A DNA stretch of 64,000 nucleotides, taken from contig NC_049993.1 in the NCBI RefSeq assembly GCF_000003815.2, positions 10,307,459 to 10,371,458 on the forward strand, given 5' to 3'. The notes below the pieces were generated by a model. It ran no database searches. It was not told the DNA's origin and saw nothing but the letters and a program-made list of their open reading frames with translations. Position numbers and translations under genes: made by a program. This document shows, piece by piece, positions 23,466 through 35,261 of this stretch. The DNA is from Branchiostoma floridae. Lineage: Eukaryota; Chordata; Leptocardii; Amphioxiformes; Branchiostomatidae. The number at the start of each line of letters is the position of its first letter. The stretch's first letter is position 1.

Positions 23466-26400
23466 ATGCTTCACTCTTTCTCTGTCTGGGTAGGTTTTGA
23501 AAGACATCTAATGGCTTCCATGGCCAAGCAGTGTTCTCTTTTGGTGCTGTTGTACCTAGCGCATCTCCATGTGGTCCTACCGTGCCCGGATGTCTGCACA
23601 TGTACGAACACAAACACAGTGGTCGACTGCAATGGCAAGTCCTTACAAACTGTACCACAGAACATACCTACAAGTGTGACGTTTCTCATGCTGAGGGAAA
23701 ATGACATATATCAGTTGTCAAACAGTTCTTTCTCTACTTTATCAGATTTGTACTCACTGAATTTGCAAGCCAACAAGATCAGGCATATCCCGAAAGGAGT
23801 TTTTGTATCCAGTATTCGGTACCTTTATCTGAAGAACAATGTCATAAGTGACATCGCGCATGGTGCTTTTGATAATCTCATTAATCTCCGTGAGCTGTAT
23901 CTGGACAACAATGCCATAACCAACATTCAATACGGCACTTTTACCGGGTTGGTAGAACTTCAAACTTTGTCACTTATTTCTAACGCCATAAATAGTGTTA
24001 GTAATGACAGTTTCACTGGTCTGACCAAGCTCCGAACCCTGTATCTTGAAAACAACGACATAACCACCATCCCCATTGGCCCGTTTAAACAATTACCTAA
24101 CATCGTCACACTGCATCTCCACAACAATCCACTGAGATGTGACTGTCTGCTGTATGACCTAGTACAGTGGTTTAACAGTGGCGGGCGAGATCTTTCCTCC
24201 GCGGCCTGCGCTTCTAGTCCGTTTCCCGAGCTAGTAGGTGTATCTCTGACCGATGCAGCTTCCCAGTTGTCAACCTGTGTCTCTACGGCATCTCAGATGC
24301 CTGACGTCATCAGTACACCAACCCCTCAAATCCAGACAACCACCCAACTGAGCAGCACGACCACAACGCCACTAATGTCGGGGGAAATGTCCTCCACTCT
24401 TCTCACCGGCAGCACTACAACTACAAACAACGCCAATACAACCAGCAAAAGTACCGTCATGAAGACCATTTCTGATTCCCCAGCCAAAACCTCACCGTCC
24501 ACTAATGCCAGTGTCCCTATGGAAATTCAAAGAGGCACAACTCCTAAAACCACGTATTCAGCTGGCAGAAACACCCTTGTCAGCTCCAGCACTGAACTCA
24601 ATTTTAAAGGCACGTCACCAGTTGCGTTAACCAATAACACATCTCGCAGTGTTACCACACGAAGCAGTCTAACTCCAAATCCTTTTACATCTTCAACTGG
24701 AAATAAAACCGACTCAAACTTGGATGATCGTCAACCGATTCCTCCAAACACAACTAGAGCTACTCTCAGCCAAAGCACGATTGCACAAATAGTTTCATCA
24801 TCGCAAGGACAAACAACCACGTCCCCTTCTCATTTGACTAGTGGTGCCACCAGTCAAAACAGCACAGTTCTACAAGTATTTTCAACACCTTCCAAAACAA
24901 CGACTTCCACACAGACCTTTTCAACAACGAGAAATGTGTCAACGACAAAACATAACACAACAGCCAGCAAGGCAACAACCAAATTCACCACAGAGCAAGC
25001 TTCTACCATCCAAAATAGCACAATTCTACGAATGACCCGAACGACACAAGAAACGACTAAGACTCGTTCTTTTGTAACAAGTAGAGTGGGAACATCAAAG
25101 CAAAATACTACAACGGACGCATTACCGTCAGAAGGAAAAGTAATCCCTGTCACTGAGCATCTTATTGGGATTCAGGACGTCACCGTTGGAGAGACAGTGA
25201 CCATACGGTGTGACGCCGCGAGCACTTCCAAAAACGTCACGTACAAGTGGTCAGTTGACGGCAATCAGGATCCTGACTACCTGGGGCAAATTCTACGGTA
25301 TGTGTCAAGAGCTTTGATGCGTATTATATACATTTGTATTTGGGTAAGCACAGGTATATGGCGTTTTGCCCAATGTAACATGTGATAATTATTGTAGCTT
25401 TCTGGTTACACCCAATGTGCTCGACTCCATAGCTACTCAAGCTGGTATCCCTTTCAAAGCTAATGAGTACTTTATAAACGCTATATTCTACGAGCTGTGA
25501 TTAAACCGTCTTTGAAGTCTTGTAAATCTAAGAGTGAGTGTTTCCATACAGCTACACTCCCCAGACGAATGGCTCTCATCGGATCCAGTGTACAGCACAT
25601 ACAGATGATGGGGAGGGCGTCTCAGACATCATTACACTGTTTGTTAAACCGGCAGCTGCAGGTTAGTTGGCCTTTCCTCACATTACCATCCTTTCAATTG
25701 AAATATCTGACGACGTTTAACCAATCTGTGACAATATGCATCACTACCCGAAGCATTGGCTTTGAATGTGACATAGCTCATTGTGAACATTGTGTCTACA
25801 TCATAAACACTGTGTCGACAGCATGAACATTGTGTCGACAGCATGCAATTTAGTGAAAATCAAAATGAAATGCAGGTTTTACATCTAATGATATGATTTT
25901 TCCCATATATACAAATGTCGTGATGTTTAGTGGAGATTCAAACCACAGTCAGCCCGAATGAGACAACAACAACAACCAACGCAACCACAAACCTGCGAAC
26001 TAGTACCGTCACCATCCCTCAGAGTTCTACCACGTTAACGACACCAAAGAGCACTACAAATCAGACAACACCATTTCAGTCAACCAAAGTGTCCACAACA
26101 AGCCAAGCACATTCAACCACCAGACAGTTTTCTACGTCACGAACTACAGAGAACACTACTGCCAAAGTTCAAACAACGACTGTCGGTATAAACGTGACCA
26201 TCCCCATGCCGGACATATTGATAGAGAGTGCAGGTGAAGACTCGGCAGCGCCTGGGAACGGCTCTACGCCAGTTATTCGTGTAACCGAGCATATAATCGG
26301 GATCCAGGACATCAGTGTGGGGGAGACGGTTTCGGTGAGGTGTGACACTGAAGGTCTGCCCGCAGTGTGTGTGACGTACAGATGGACTGTGGATGGGGTG

Positions 26401-29400
26401 GTCATTGATGATCAGAACGGACAAATTCTAAGGTAAAATAATTTCACAGATTTCGCTGGTAAATGTAGTACAAATGTAGGTACAAATACACTATTTAACG
26501 TAGCTTTCAATGAGTAAACATGTGCATACTGATTACGTATTTATCAATCAACAGGTATACTCCAAGGACGGACGGACCCCACAAGATCCAGTGCACGGCA
26601 ATCATCAACGGTGTAGACGGTACTTCGGACGTCATCACTGTATTTGCGTTGCCAAAAGGTATGTTTGTCCTTTAATTGTCAATGTGATTTTGGGGAATTT
26701 GTTATAGAAAGGATCAGATGTTGAATGTAATAGAGTCATCGTGATGATAGGTACGTTTCATTACAATATTGTGCAATAACATCATCAGTGAATGTCTTAA
26801 TGAAAAACAGTGCTTGCCAGGTTCACAAATTGTCTCTAGGAAATGTTCCAACTTCCATTGCACATTTGTGAATGATTTGCAGGTAAAAAGTTAGACATGA
26901 TCACGAGATGTGAAAAAGACCCTCATTCAGGAGTGAGCTGGGATAACATAGTGAAGGACTGTGATCTCCATATTCATGAACTGGCAGAGGTATGTGCAAG
27001 CCATTTCTAGATCTAACTTTTATTAGCAAAAAGCTTCGGTAGCTTATGTAATTATGTAGCGAAATGGTTTTGTAGGCAATAACAACAGTTGAAGTCAGAT
27101 ACAAGTGTAGATATTCGACGATAATGTCACTCCAGATACCCGTAACTTCCACGAATGCTCTGGACGTAGCGGGAAAGCTTCACAACATAACATCAAACGA
27201 CAACGTGACAGTCAACGACTTGGGAGATGTCAGGAGGGTTTTTGAAGATGTTGTGAACGCTAGCTCACAACCAGAGGTAAGGATGTTCTAGTATTGCATA
27301 ATATTCAATGTCCTTTGAATTCCCATGACATGGGTTTTAGTACACTAATTGGTTTACATAGATTTGACTTAATCTGATTGATCCTGTTACTAGCGAAACC
27401 TTTCTCCTATAGCTCTCGAGTATTAACTTAAATTCAAATGTCCTTGTTGCTTTAGATCGGTTACTCACTTTTGGAAACCGTGGACCAGATCATGGAATCT
27501 GACGATGATGTGCTTCTGAACAGCCAGAAACTTGACGGTTCTCCATCTAAGTGAGTAAAACCAAGAATGCAAAATTATCTTCATTTCATGGATTTGACCA
27601 ATCTTGGAGCCGGTTTTCTACGATAAAATCTGCTCATTTCGTTACAGAATTGTGAAGACAATGGAAGAGAGCAATGATCGGATTGACCTCACAAACGGCA
27701 GGTTCAGTCATGTTGGGAAAAACCTTGGAGTAGAAGTATTTGAGCTGAAATCAACCGAGTTAGCAGACGGGTTCGTATGCTATCGAAATCATTGCTAAAT
27801 ACAGTTTATCATCCCATGGCAAATTGTGCAACCTAACAAGCACTACTTCCTATAGTCCAACATGAAAAAGCATGCAAATTAATTTCAAGCTCTTTCATAA
27901 GATGATGCTCGGGGAATCCATCCAAACGAACAGATAGGAATATTGACTTACCAACATCTTATTTTCAGGATCGTCTTTGCACTCCTCGATGACGGCAGTA
28001 ATACCTTAAACAACGCAACAGTTCGGACGTACATCGGCGAGGAAGCTGAACTGATGCCTACTGATGATGTGGTCGCCTCGATCGCCTTACCTGATCAGCT
28101 CGGTAGGTTTACTGGGGCAATAATGCATTCTTTGATTCTATCTTTCAATTTTTCTCTGTTCAATCAGTACAGCAGAAATACAATGAAACATACTTCTGAA
28201 CCGATTGTTGATTTTCAGTACAAATCATTTGCACACTGATGACACACATGCAGCGACTGGAAATATTTTAAAGCTGTAAACAGCTGATTGTTGAGGCAAC
28301 GTTTGAGCAATGGTAAAGAATGTTAAGTATCGTTCTGATTTAATCATTTCGCATATACCATCTGTAATATGTTATCAACATTACAAATGGTCACGTGAAA
28401 AAAATATTATGTATTAGGTAACTTACTTTTTGATTTTGTTGAAATAATCTTATCATTTTCTTCAAACTTCTACCCTAGAAGCAACCAGTGACGATGTCCG
28501 TTTGAGTTTCACCATCTTCCAGAACAGCAAGTTGTTCCAGTCCGATCAGACCGTGGATGCCGACCGTGGCTTTCACCCACAGACCGTTAACAGTAAAGTC
28601 ATCGCAGGCAGAATAAGTGGACTTCAAACCAAAAATCTGTCGAAGCCAGTCATCTTAAAATACCTCCCTGTCGACGTAAGAAAAACAGACTGTGTTGAAG
28701 CGCAAAAACAGTAAATAGGGCCGGCGGCCATAGATCTAGAGCTTGTAGGCCGCGTCCATGTTTTAAAGATGAAGAGATGTTGTATTTTCTTTTGAGGTTT
28801 TCCATGGATTTCTATATTGATGATATGCATTCCCCCAGTGCCCTATGCCTTTCTCCTGAGTGCAAGTATACATTAAATGTATTTGCATGTATTTTTCAGA
28901 AGCGCAACATGACTAACATAACCTGTGTCTTCTGGGACTTCGCTGCTAACCATGGAAGCGGTGCCTGGTCAACAGACGGCTGTTCATTTGGAGGAATCAG
29001 CCAAGACAGAGTCGTGTGTGAATGTGATCATCTCACAAACTTCGCGTTCTTAGCGGTAAGCCTCAAACCTAATTGTTCATGCTACCATCTCTGACCTTCT
29101 ACCTTACGTAACTGCCAGTGTTACCTTCGTAGAATTCCTAACTCATGTATGATCTCTATACCTACAAGAGAGCACTTGCGAGCACCTTTTATTTCTTTTT
29201 TTTTTTCAAACTGCAGCAACACACTGTTCACAAGAACACCTTTGCCGGCCTGATGGTCGTGTGTAAGATACTGTGCGGTCTGATGGTCATTGGGATAGCC
29301 ATCACTTTGATCACACATGTGGCATTTGAGTAAGTATTGCCATCATTCTACATACGTACAATTCAATATCAACATTTACCCTTAACACAACGTTTGCTTG

Positions 29401-31964
29401 TTTTTTCAAAATGGTAAATAGCATTTGGGTATGCCACGCCTATTTTGTCAGGTTTGGGCCACTTAACAAGTAGCGCGCCCGGATGATGATGATTAGCCAC
29501 TTTTAGAATGTTAGAATTTTACCCTAATCTTCCCGATAGTTGAGCTTGGTGGGTTTTTTAACGTGCTCAATGTGTGGCTTTCCTCAAACACGGGACCCCG
29601 ACTTTCCTGCTATCCGAGAGGACGAACCTTACCGAAACTAGTTATACATTTACACCTGAATTGATTGGGGAAATAAGACAGCGTTAACAAAAGTGGATTT
29701 CTCAAGGGCACAACATTGTTCGTTTGTCAAAGATTCGAACCCAGAACCTTTACACTCTAATTCGACTACCCTAACCACAAGACCACCTTATCATGTATTG
29801 TTTTTTTCCTTCCATCACATGAAAAGAAATGTTTATATCTCTCCTAGACAGTTACGTCAGCACCGATCCCAAATCATCCTCATCAACATGTGCATCGCTC
29901 TCCTGGCAACTCTGGTCGGCTTCCTCCTGGGGATCGGCTGGACTGACAACGACGCAAGCTGCAGGGCGGTGGCGTTCTTCCTGCACTACTTCCTGCTGGC
30001 CTTCTTCGCCTGGACTGCTATCGAGGCTTACAACATGCATCTGGCTTTCGAGAAGGACGTTGCCGAGACTATGAAAAAGTTCATCATCAAAACCGCAGTG
30101 GCCGGATGGGGTGAGTGTCGAATTGCGAAGGGGTTATTAGCGATTTAACATAACGTTAGTTGTCGTTTGAGTGCCGCCTAAAAATACCTCAATTGGAAAC
30201 GAAAATAACTTATGAAACAACCCATGGTGATATAAGCGTGCATAGGAGGGAAGAGAAAAGCAGGAGTGGCGAGGAATCACACGGCATTTGTTGCTTCTTT
30301 CTCTCTCCAGGTTTTCCATTCGCCATTGTTCTCATCACTCTAGTATCTGATGTGCAAAGCTATAGGAGTGATAACTTGTAAGTACCCAACATGTTGGTTA
30401 ATCTCTGGCTTATAGAGAAATGTTAGAGCGAAGTTGGTGTATGTAGGATAGCAACAATTCATTGCCTCTCTGTGCCAATTTTACACGAACCTCCTTTGGC
30501 CTGACGAAAGTCTCTTTTATATCTTTGTACAGCTGCTGGTTGGAGGGGAACCAGTTACTGATCGGGTTCCTGCTGCCCGCTGCCGTGATCTTGTGTTTTA
30601 ACATGGTCTCCTACTTCATGATAGTCAGGAAACTGCGTCACCCTGACGCACCGAAAGGTCAGAGTAATTAAGACTGTTCTAAGCCACACAAATTCCTTCA
30701 AGTTGGCTCCCATGCCCATTGTGTAATAGAATGCATTTTTTCTATCTATCCAAAAACTGTTTCATCCTTAACTGAACATAATTGTGAAAACAAGGATCAG
30801 CTAGTAAATGGAGTGATGGTGTGTAATTGCTTTTCTTTTTCTGGAATAGATGGAAAACTGAATGACAACGTCACCAAAAAGATGATCAGCATCGTCATCA
30901 TCATCATGATTCTGGTGGGACTTCAGTGGATCGTTGGCTTCATCCTTATCAGGTAAGATTAAACGAAGCAGATTGTATTTGTTACTGTCTGTAGGCATTC
31001 GCATGCTTCTTTCCTTGTATTGAATGTTTTCATGGCTATAATGTTTGTAGTCACGTGACCTTGACATACGTATGGTCCACCATGTTGGATGGTTAATACG
31101 AAGTACGTATGAATGGGGAACGGCAAACGTGATCATTACATTACAAATTACATTAATGATTTTGTTTCTCTCAGGTTTAACTATAAACCAGTATAACTGC
31201 TGCGACGTTACACACCTTATAGATGGAATAGGTTAACAGTCTCTTGAAAGGTATTAGATACAATGAGTTTCTTTTGTTGTAAACAATCTAATTGCTCTTG
31301 TCATCGTTCAGAGACGCTGAGCTGGGCGTTGCCTGCGTCTTCTTCGTCATGAATTCTCTACAGGGACTTTTCATCTTCCTGTTCCGGTGTGCGCTGCAGG
31401 AGGAAGTTAGATCTCATTGGCGCACGTAAGAAACATACTCAAGTTCACGTCTAGAATGAATCTCCTTGCTAATTGCACTTGTCCCATTGTAGAGTTGATA
31501 TGTTTACTTCTACGTCTAAGCTTTGTCTTCTTCTGAATATGCAGTTTAGTCAAATATGACAGTGAGGAGTTATGAGAGTATTCATATGTTACTTAGAGAG
31601 GCATAGTTTGGAGAACTCTGTCTTGTAAATATTGACGCAGTGTTATTATTATATATTAGCACGTGCAACTGCTCAACGGGCAACAACTCGCACAAGTTAA
31701 ACACCTTATAACCTTGATATAAAGTGTATATAGTAGGTATATTTTCTCATGTTGGTTTGTTTGTCTGACACGTCTCCAATTCTGAATGCGTTTCTTATCT
31801 ACAGGTGCTGTAGTCGCGATGTCAGCACGTCTGCTGATGACTCAGCAACATCGACTCTACTGAAGACACCCTCCAGTCCGCCGGATTCGCCCGACGCCGA
31901 AAAGAAGCACCCTACAGACATAGAAGACGAGGAGGCAGTACCACTAGTCATCACTACTGAATAA
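23466..31964 (+). CDS. Adhesion GPCR with LRR, mucin and Ig ectodomain (18 exons)
   Basis: Cell-surface seven-pass receptor of the adhesion class. Exons: 23466-25297, 25552-25661, 25931-26432, 26555-26658, 26883-26989, 27136-27276, 27456-27550, 27648-27770, 27969-28102, 28479-28675, 28900-29055, 29217-29329, 29848-30110, 30311-30377, 30533-30657, 30850-30952, 31312-31425, 31805-31964. Phases agree throughout; total 4446 nt, 1481 codons plus TAA. Layout: signal peptide; LRR block with cysteine caps; Thr/Ser-rich stalk; Ig1 about 558-648; second stalk; Ig2 about 761-850; HormR-like and GAIN 850-1115; GPS 1116-1167; TM helices 1170-1425; short tail ending VITTE. Start: ATG 23466 has A at -3, but in-frame ATGs at 23511 and 23520 give a more typical signal peptide (MAKQCSLLVLLYLAHL). 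The LRR-Ig-HormR-GAIN order recalls ADGRA (GPR123-125), though an intact GPS and mucin stalks differ. Ligand unknown. Confidence 0.9.
23583..24278 (+). other. LRR block with N- and C-terminal cysteine caps
   Basis: LRRNT CPDVCTCTNTNTVVDC, then about six LRRs with the usual L-x-x-L-x-L-x-x-N spacing (for example LRELYLDNNAITNI), then LRRCT beginning NPLRCDCLLYDLVQW and ending LSTC. The form is that of extracellular ligand-binding LRR domains. It is all in one exon. Confidence 0.92.
25141..26658 (+). repeat. Duplicated mucin-Ig exon cassette
   Basis: Two copies of a two-exon unit in the adhesion GPCR. Each has a Thr/Ser stalk plus the first part of an Ig domain ending in phase 2 (GQILR), then a small phase 2-to-1 exon with the rest. 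Copy 1: end of 23466-25297 plus 25552-25661. Copy 2: 25931-26432 plus 26555-26658. Shared words: VTEH(L/I)IGIQD, VGETV, VTY(K/R)W, VDG, GQILRYTP, IQCTA. Confidence 0.88.
28900..29055 (+). other. GPS (autoproteolysis site) exon
   Basis: 52 codons with the four GPS cysteines and two Trp: CVFWDF, GAWSTDGC, CECDHLTNFAFLA. The HL|T triad is intact, so self-cleavage between Leu1160 and Thr1161 is predicted. That would expose TNFAFLA as the tethered agonist, as established for adhesion GPCRs. Confidence 0.93.
29217..31425 (+). other. Seven-transmembrane region of the adhesion GPCR
   Basis: TM1 in 29217-29329, TM2-TM3 in 29848-30110, TM4 in 30311-30377, TM5 in 30533-30657, TM6 in 30850-30952, TM7 in 31312-31425. 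The TM3 to extracellular-loop-2 cysteine pair is present (ASCRAVAFF and CWLEGNQLL). TM6 reads GLQWIVGF and TM7 FVMNSLQGLFIFLF, both class B2-type. Confidence 0.9.
29460..29795 (-). mobile_element. tRNA-derived SINE-like element
   Basis: Read on the minus strand, about 29790-29735 looks like a tRNA head: a box-A-like TGGTTAGGGTAG and a box-B-like GGGTTCGAATC. Downstream (29640-29470) is a body containing CCTCTCGGATAGC, GGTCCCGTGTTTG and GCACGTTAAAAAACCCACCA, words I associate with SINEs widely spread in invertebrates (possibly the Nin-domain group). It lies in the intron between TM1 and TM2. Ends and target duplication were not resolved. Confidence 0.55.
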
Positions 31965-32317
31965 CGGTATCTGAGAAATCTTTGCGGTGTGGATCATTAA
32001 ACAAATCTTTGATAAAAATTAGATGGAGACTCAGCAGAATGAGTTTTAATTCGTGACAGCTGAACGTTGGAAATGTTTAACATTATAGTGGGTCGTTTGT
32101 CACCGATATTGTGGATAAAAATGATAGTAAAATTCTTTTGTACTACATATATGGTAAATAGTTTTTTGCTTCAAATGCTGTAACAGATACCGTAAATATT
32201 CACCAGATATAGTAATTGGTATGTGTAGAAAACTGGAATGGACACCTATGTTTAACAGTGATTCAAAAAATACCAAAGGCAAAATATATTCGGTCATAGT
32301 AGTAAGTCACTCTTAAG
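31965..32317. other. 3' flank of the adhesion GPCR
   Basis: Probable 3' UTR after the TAA at 31962-31964; an ATTAAA occurs near 31998. Nothing else was recognised before the MITE at 32318. Confidence 0.5.
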
Positions 32318-32499
32318 TACAGTCAAACCTGTCTATAGTGGCCACTCAAGGGACCGGACAAATGTGGCCATTATAGACAGGTGGCCTCTGTATAGAGGTG
32401 GCAACTTGTAGATAAAATACCCAAGGGACCGAGAAAAAGTGGCCACTATGGACAGGTGGCCCCTCTGTAGAGGTGGCCCCTAATACAGGTTTGACTGTA
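32318..32499. mobile_element. 182-bp MITE, 15-bp perfect TIRs
   Basis: Ends tacagtcaaacctgt (32318-32332) and acaggtttgactgta (32485-32499) are perfect inverted repeats. Inside, a phrase of the form gtggccactatagacaggtggcc is repeated, giving internal dyad symmetry. It has no coding capacity. Confidence 0.85.
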
Positions 32500-32606
32500 T
32501 CATTTTTGATACCAACCAATCAGCGTATCATATCCGCCACCTTGCGATTTGCGTTATGACTGCATGGGCTGTTTAGCTTTTGCAACCTAGTGGTAGAAGT
32601 CTACAC

Positions 32607-33039
32607 TAGGGGTGGGTACCGGTACAGAAATTTCAGGTCCAGGTCCGGTTCAGGTCCAGAGGATCAGGTCCAGGTCCGGACCTGAACCTGGACCTGATGC
32701 AGTATGACTCATACCAATGGTCCATATCACTACAAAGAAATCTGTTTGGTGGAGTATTAGACTTACACTGGCGTTTTAAAATTCTACAACGCTAACTGCA
32801 CCTGTACGATTGGCTGTAAAACTTGGTAGAAATTACTGTAACCTCTACTCTACTTCACTCTTGTTATTTTCTTCCACCTGCAAGCGCTAAAATGTGTGAA
32901 TGCCTGATAAAATAATCTGTTAATTTTCTAATCGGTCCAACATCCGGTCCACCTAATTTTTTCAGGTCCGGTTTTTCTGGACCGGTCCAATAAGAAAAAC
33001 CGGTTTTGTACCGGTACGCTGTACCGATACCCAGCCCTA
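32607..33039. mobile_element. Non-autonomous hAT-type element with 8-bp TSD
   Basis: A 433-bp element flanked by a perfect 8-bp direct repeat gtctacac (32599-32606 and 33040-33047). TIRs start taggggtgggtaccggtaca and its partner tagggctgggtatcggtaca (18 of 20 alike). The 8-bp duplication and the TAGGGGTGGG end are hAT hallmarks. Just inside is a dense cluster of caggtccagg/ggacctg words that can fold back on itself. Confidence 0.9.
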
Positions 33040-33047
33040 GTCTACAC

Positions 33048-34124
33048 ATGTAACCCTGTTCATGGGCATTTGTGTAAATCGTCAAACTTGATGTAGCTAG
33101 GTAATAGAAATGCTCTGCCTGACAAGATGGACATTTTTATGATCTTTAAAAGCCATTACGCATATGATGTGTGTATGTCGCGTGCCTATTTCAAAAATGA
33201 TGTTAGATGTATGTATATACCATCTAAATTTTTACTTCGCGATTCGATCAAAATCTACTAGGTTGGAATGGTTACACTAATGTTAAGGAAAAGATGCATC
33301 CTTTAAGGTATGAAAGGGGGATAAGGAAAGGTATAGTATGAACAATTCTTCGGAAAATGTGCAGCTAGTTATTGATGGAAATGTTGATGCCGATTTATAG
33401 TTGAGTACATATGTGGAATAAACTGTACATATATCAATGTATAATCATGGAAATTTAGCAGTTCAGCAGTACGTCATGAAGTATATTCGTGGTGAAGCAC
33501 TTGACTTTGACCTTACGATGCATAGGTTATACTACTAAATGTATTGGAATGTGATGCTTTGGCTTACATGGTGGAATAAATAATCTAATTTGAGGTATCA
33601 TTGGCCGATGTTTCTTTGTATTTGTCACTTGATATTTATTCTTTCTGATATTTATTCTGTATTTTTCATGGTGCATTTTTCATGCAGAAATGTACTCTTT
33701 ATGATCTCCATTCTATTCCTACTCAATCAATGCCTTTGCCCAAAGCTGCTTCATTATCGAGTTACACATCTGCTATTCTTACGTACTAGAATACTAGTAG
33801 TTGAGTGAAAAGGCCAAAGTTGTTACAGGAAAACTGATTTTGTCCATATATATCCTTAACCCGCTCAATACACTCAATGGCGCTTCCACGGGTGGACATG
33901 GTATTACAGGCGCTAGTCGCGCGGCGCCTAAAATTGATTCTTTCTATGTCTCCTAGTATCTTAAAGGTCATTCTAGATGTATGTAAAGATGCCTGGTTGG
34001 GTGAGTTTTCACAGGCATCTTTACATACATCGGGTTTTCACAGGCATAAAACTCAATCTCCAAGCAGATGTAGGAATGAAAGATTATGAGGTTTTCTGAG
34101 TGATGATCAAACTTCCCTGGTAGC
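33048..34124. other. Noncoding, with a diverged copy of the 34-kb repeat
   Basis: No exon seen. 33875-33965 resembles 34240-34345 (ggcgcttc..c.ggcggacatg and cgcggc.cctaaaa words), so part of the nearby inverted-repeat element is present as a diverged direct copy. A perfect 20-bp inverted repeat lies at 33976-33995 and 34012-34031. Confidence 0.6.
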
Positions 34125-34710
34125 CCCTTACCATATTAAACAGATGAACAGTTCAGTAAAAAGCAAAGATGTTGGGGGAAAAACTGGCATTTGTCATCAA
34201 TTTGCTCATTTATGCTCAAAACACGATGTATACATGAATGTAGGTGGCGCTTCAACAGGCGGACATGATGATAATTGGGCTAATCACGCGGCACCTGAAA
34301 ATCCACTATTCTATGTCAACTAGTGCTTCAAAAGTTCTTGTAATTGAGTGCAATGGTGCCTGGACCTAGTAGAAAAGCTTTTTACCAACTCAACAACTAA
34401 TCCCTTTATATAATCACATTTTACGAGTCAGAACTACATACCCTAATAGAGCCCAATCTGCAGTACCGCTCCCGGCCGCCCCCTGAAAAGTGGCTAAAAC
34501 GACCGCCAAATTGCCAAATGTCCATCTTTTCGGGAATGGGGAAATCGTGAGAGGCTCTAAAAGGGGTTTGAATTTTAAAGGCATATTTGACCTTGTTTTC
34601 GAAAATACGACCATTTGAAATTAAGAATGACAAAATTTAAGAAATTTCGCAAATAAAACCATGAAATATTAAGCCATAGATGACATATTTTCTTCCCAAT
34701 TTATCAACAA
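34125..34710. repeat. Left arm of a long inverted repeat
   Basis: About 0.58 kb that reappears as reverse complement at 37010-37575. The best-kept core covers 34417-34560, including cccctgaaaagtggctaaaa and gaatggggaaat. Similarity fades at both ends. With the other arm it encloses about 2.3 kb. Confidence 0.85.
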
Positions 34711-35261
34711 AAGTAGTCGAGTGTACATGTCCTCTGAACTCACATTCTGAATGGATAACAAATCAAAATTGCAATTCGATTTTGTGAAACAAGAAGACGT
34801 TGAACAAAGGCAACGGGATTCTGACTCTTTGTTGATCAATAGATGGCATTTTTTTTACTTAAACTCCTGAAAGGCGTTTGGATTATTTGTGGATGCAATA
34901 TGTTCAAAGGCTGTAAGAAATGTACCTGGTGTAAATGTTAGCTAGCGGCTACACGATTCTCTGAAACAATACAAGCTGCCTATCGAGGAAGAAACAATTA
35001 CAGCTTATTTATATGAGCTAATATAACGACGTAATATATGTATCATGTTTTTTTCATAACTTTTTCATAAGGTGGAAAATAATCTAATAATATATACTCT
35101 GGGAGATATTTTGACAAAATCAAAACATGGCATGATATTAGAAAATCTAATTTCATTTCCAACATGATATAGACTGTTTTAGAAGAAAATGATGTTACAT
35201 CATGTGACAGAAACTGGTTGTTGAGTCTATCAAAATGTGAATACACTATTGTTCATTATCA

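Noticed and set aside
29735-29790. Functional tRNA gene
   Set aside because: Box-like motifs only; no full cloverleaf could be drawn and a SINE body follows.
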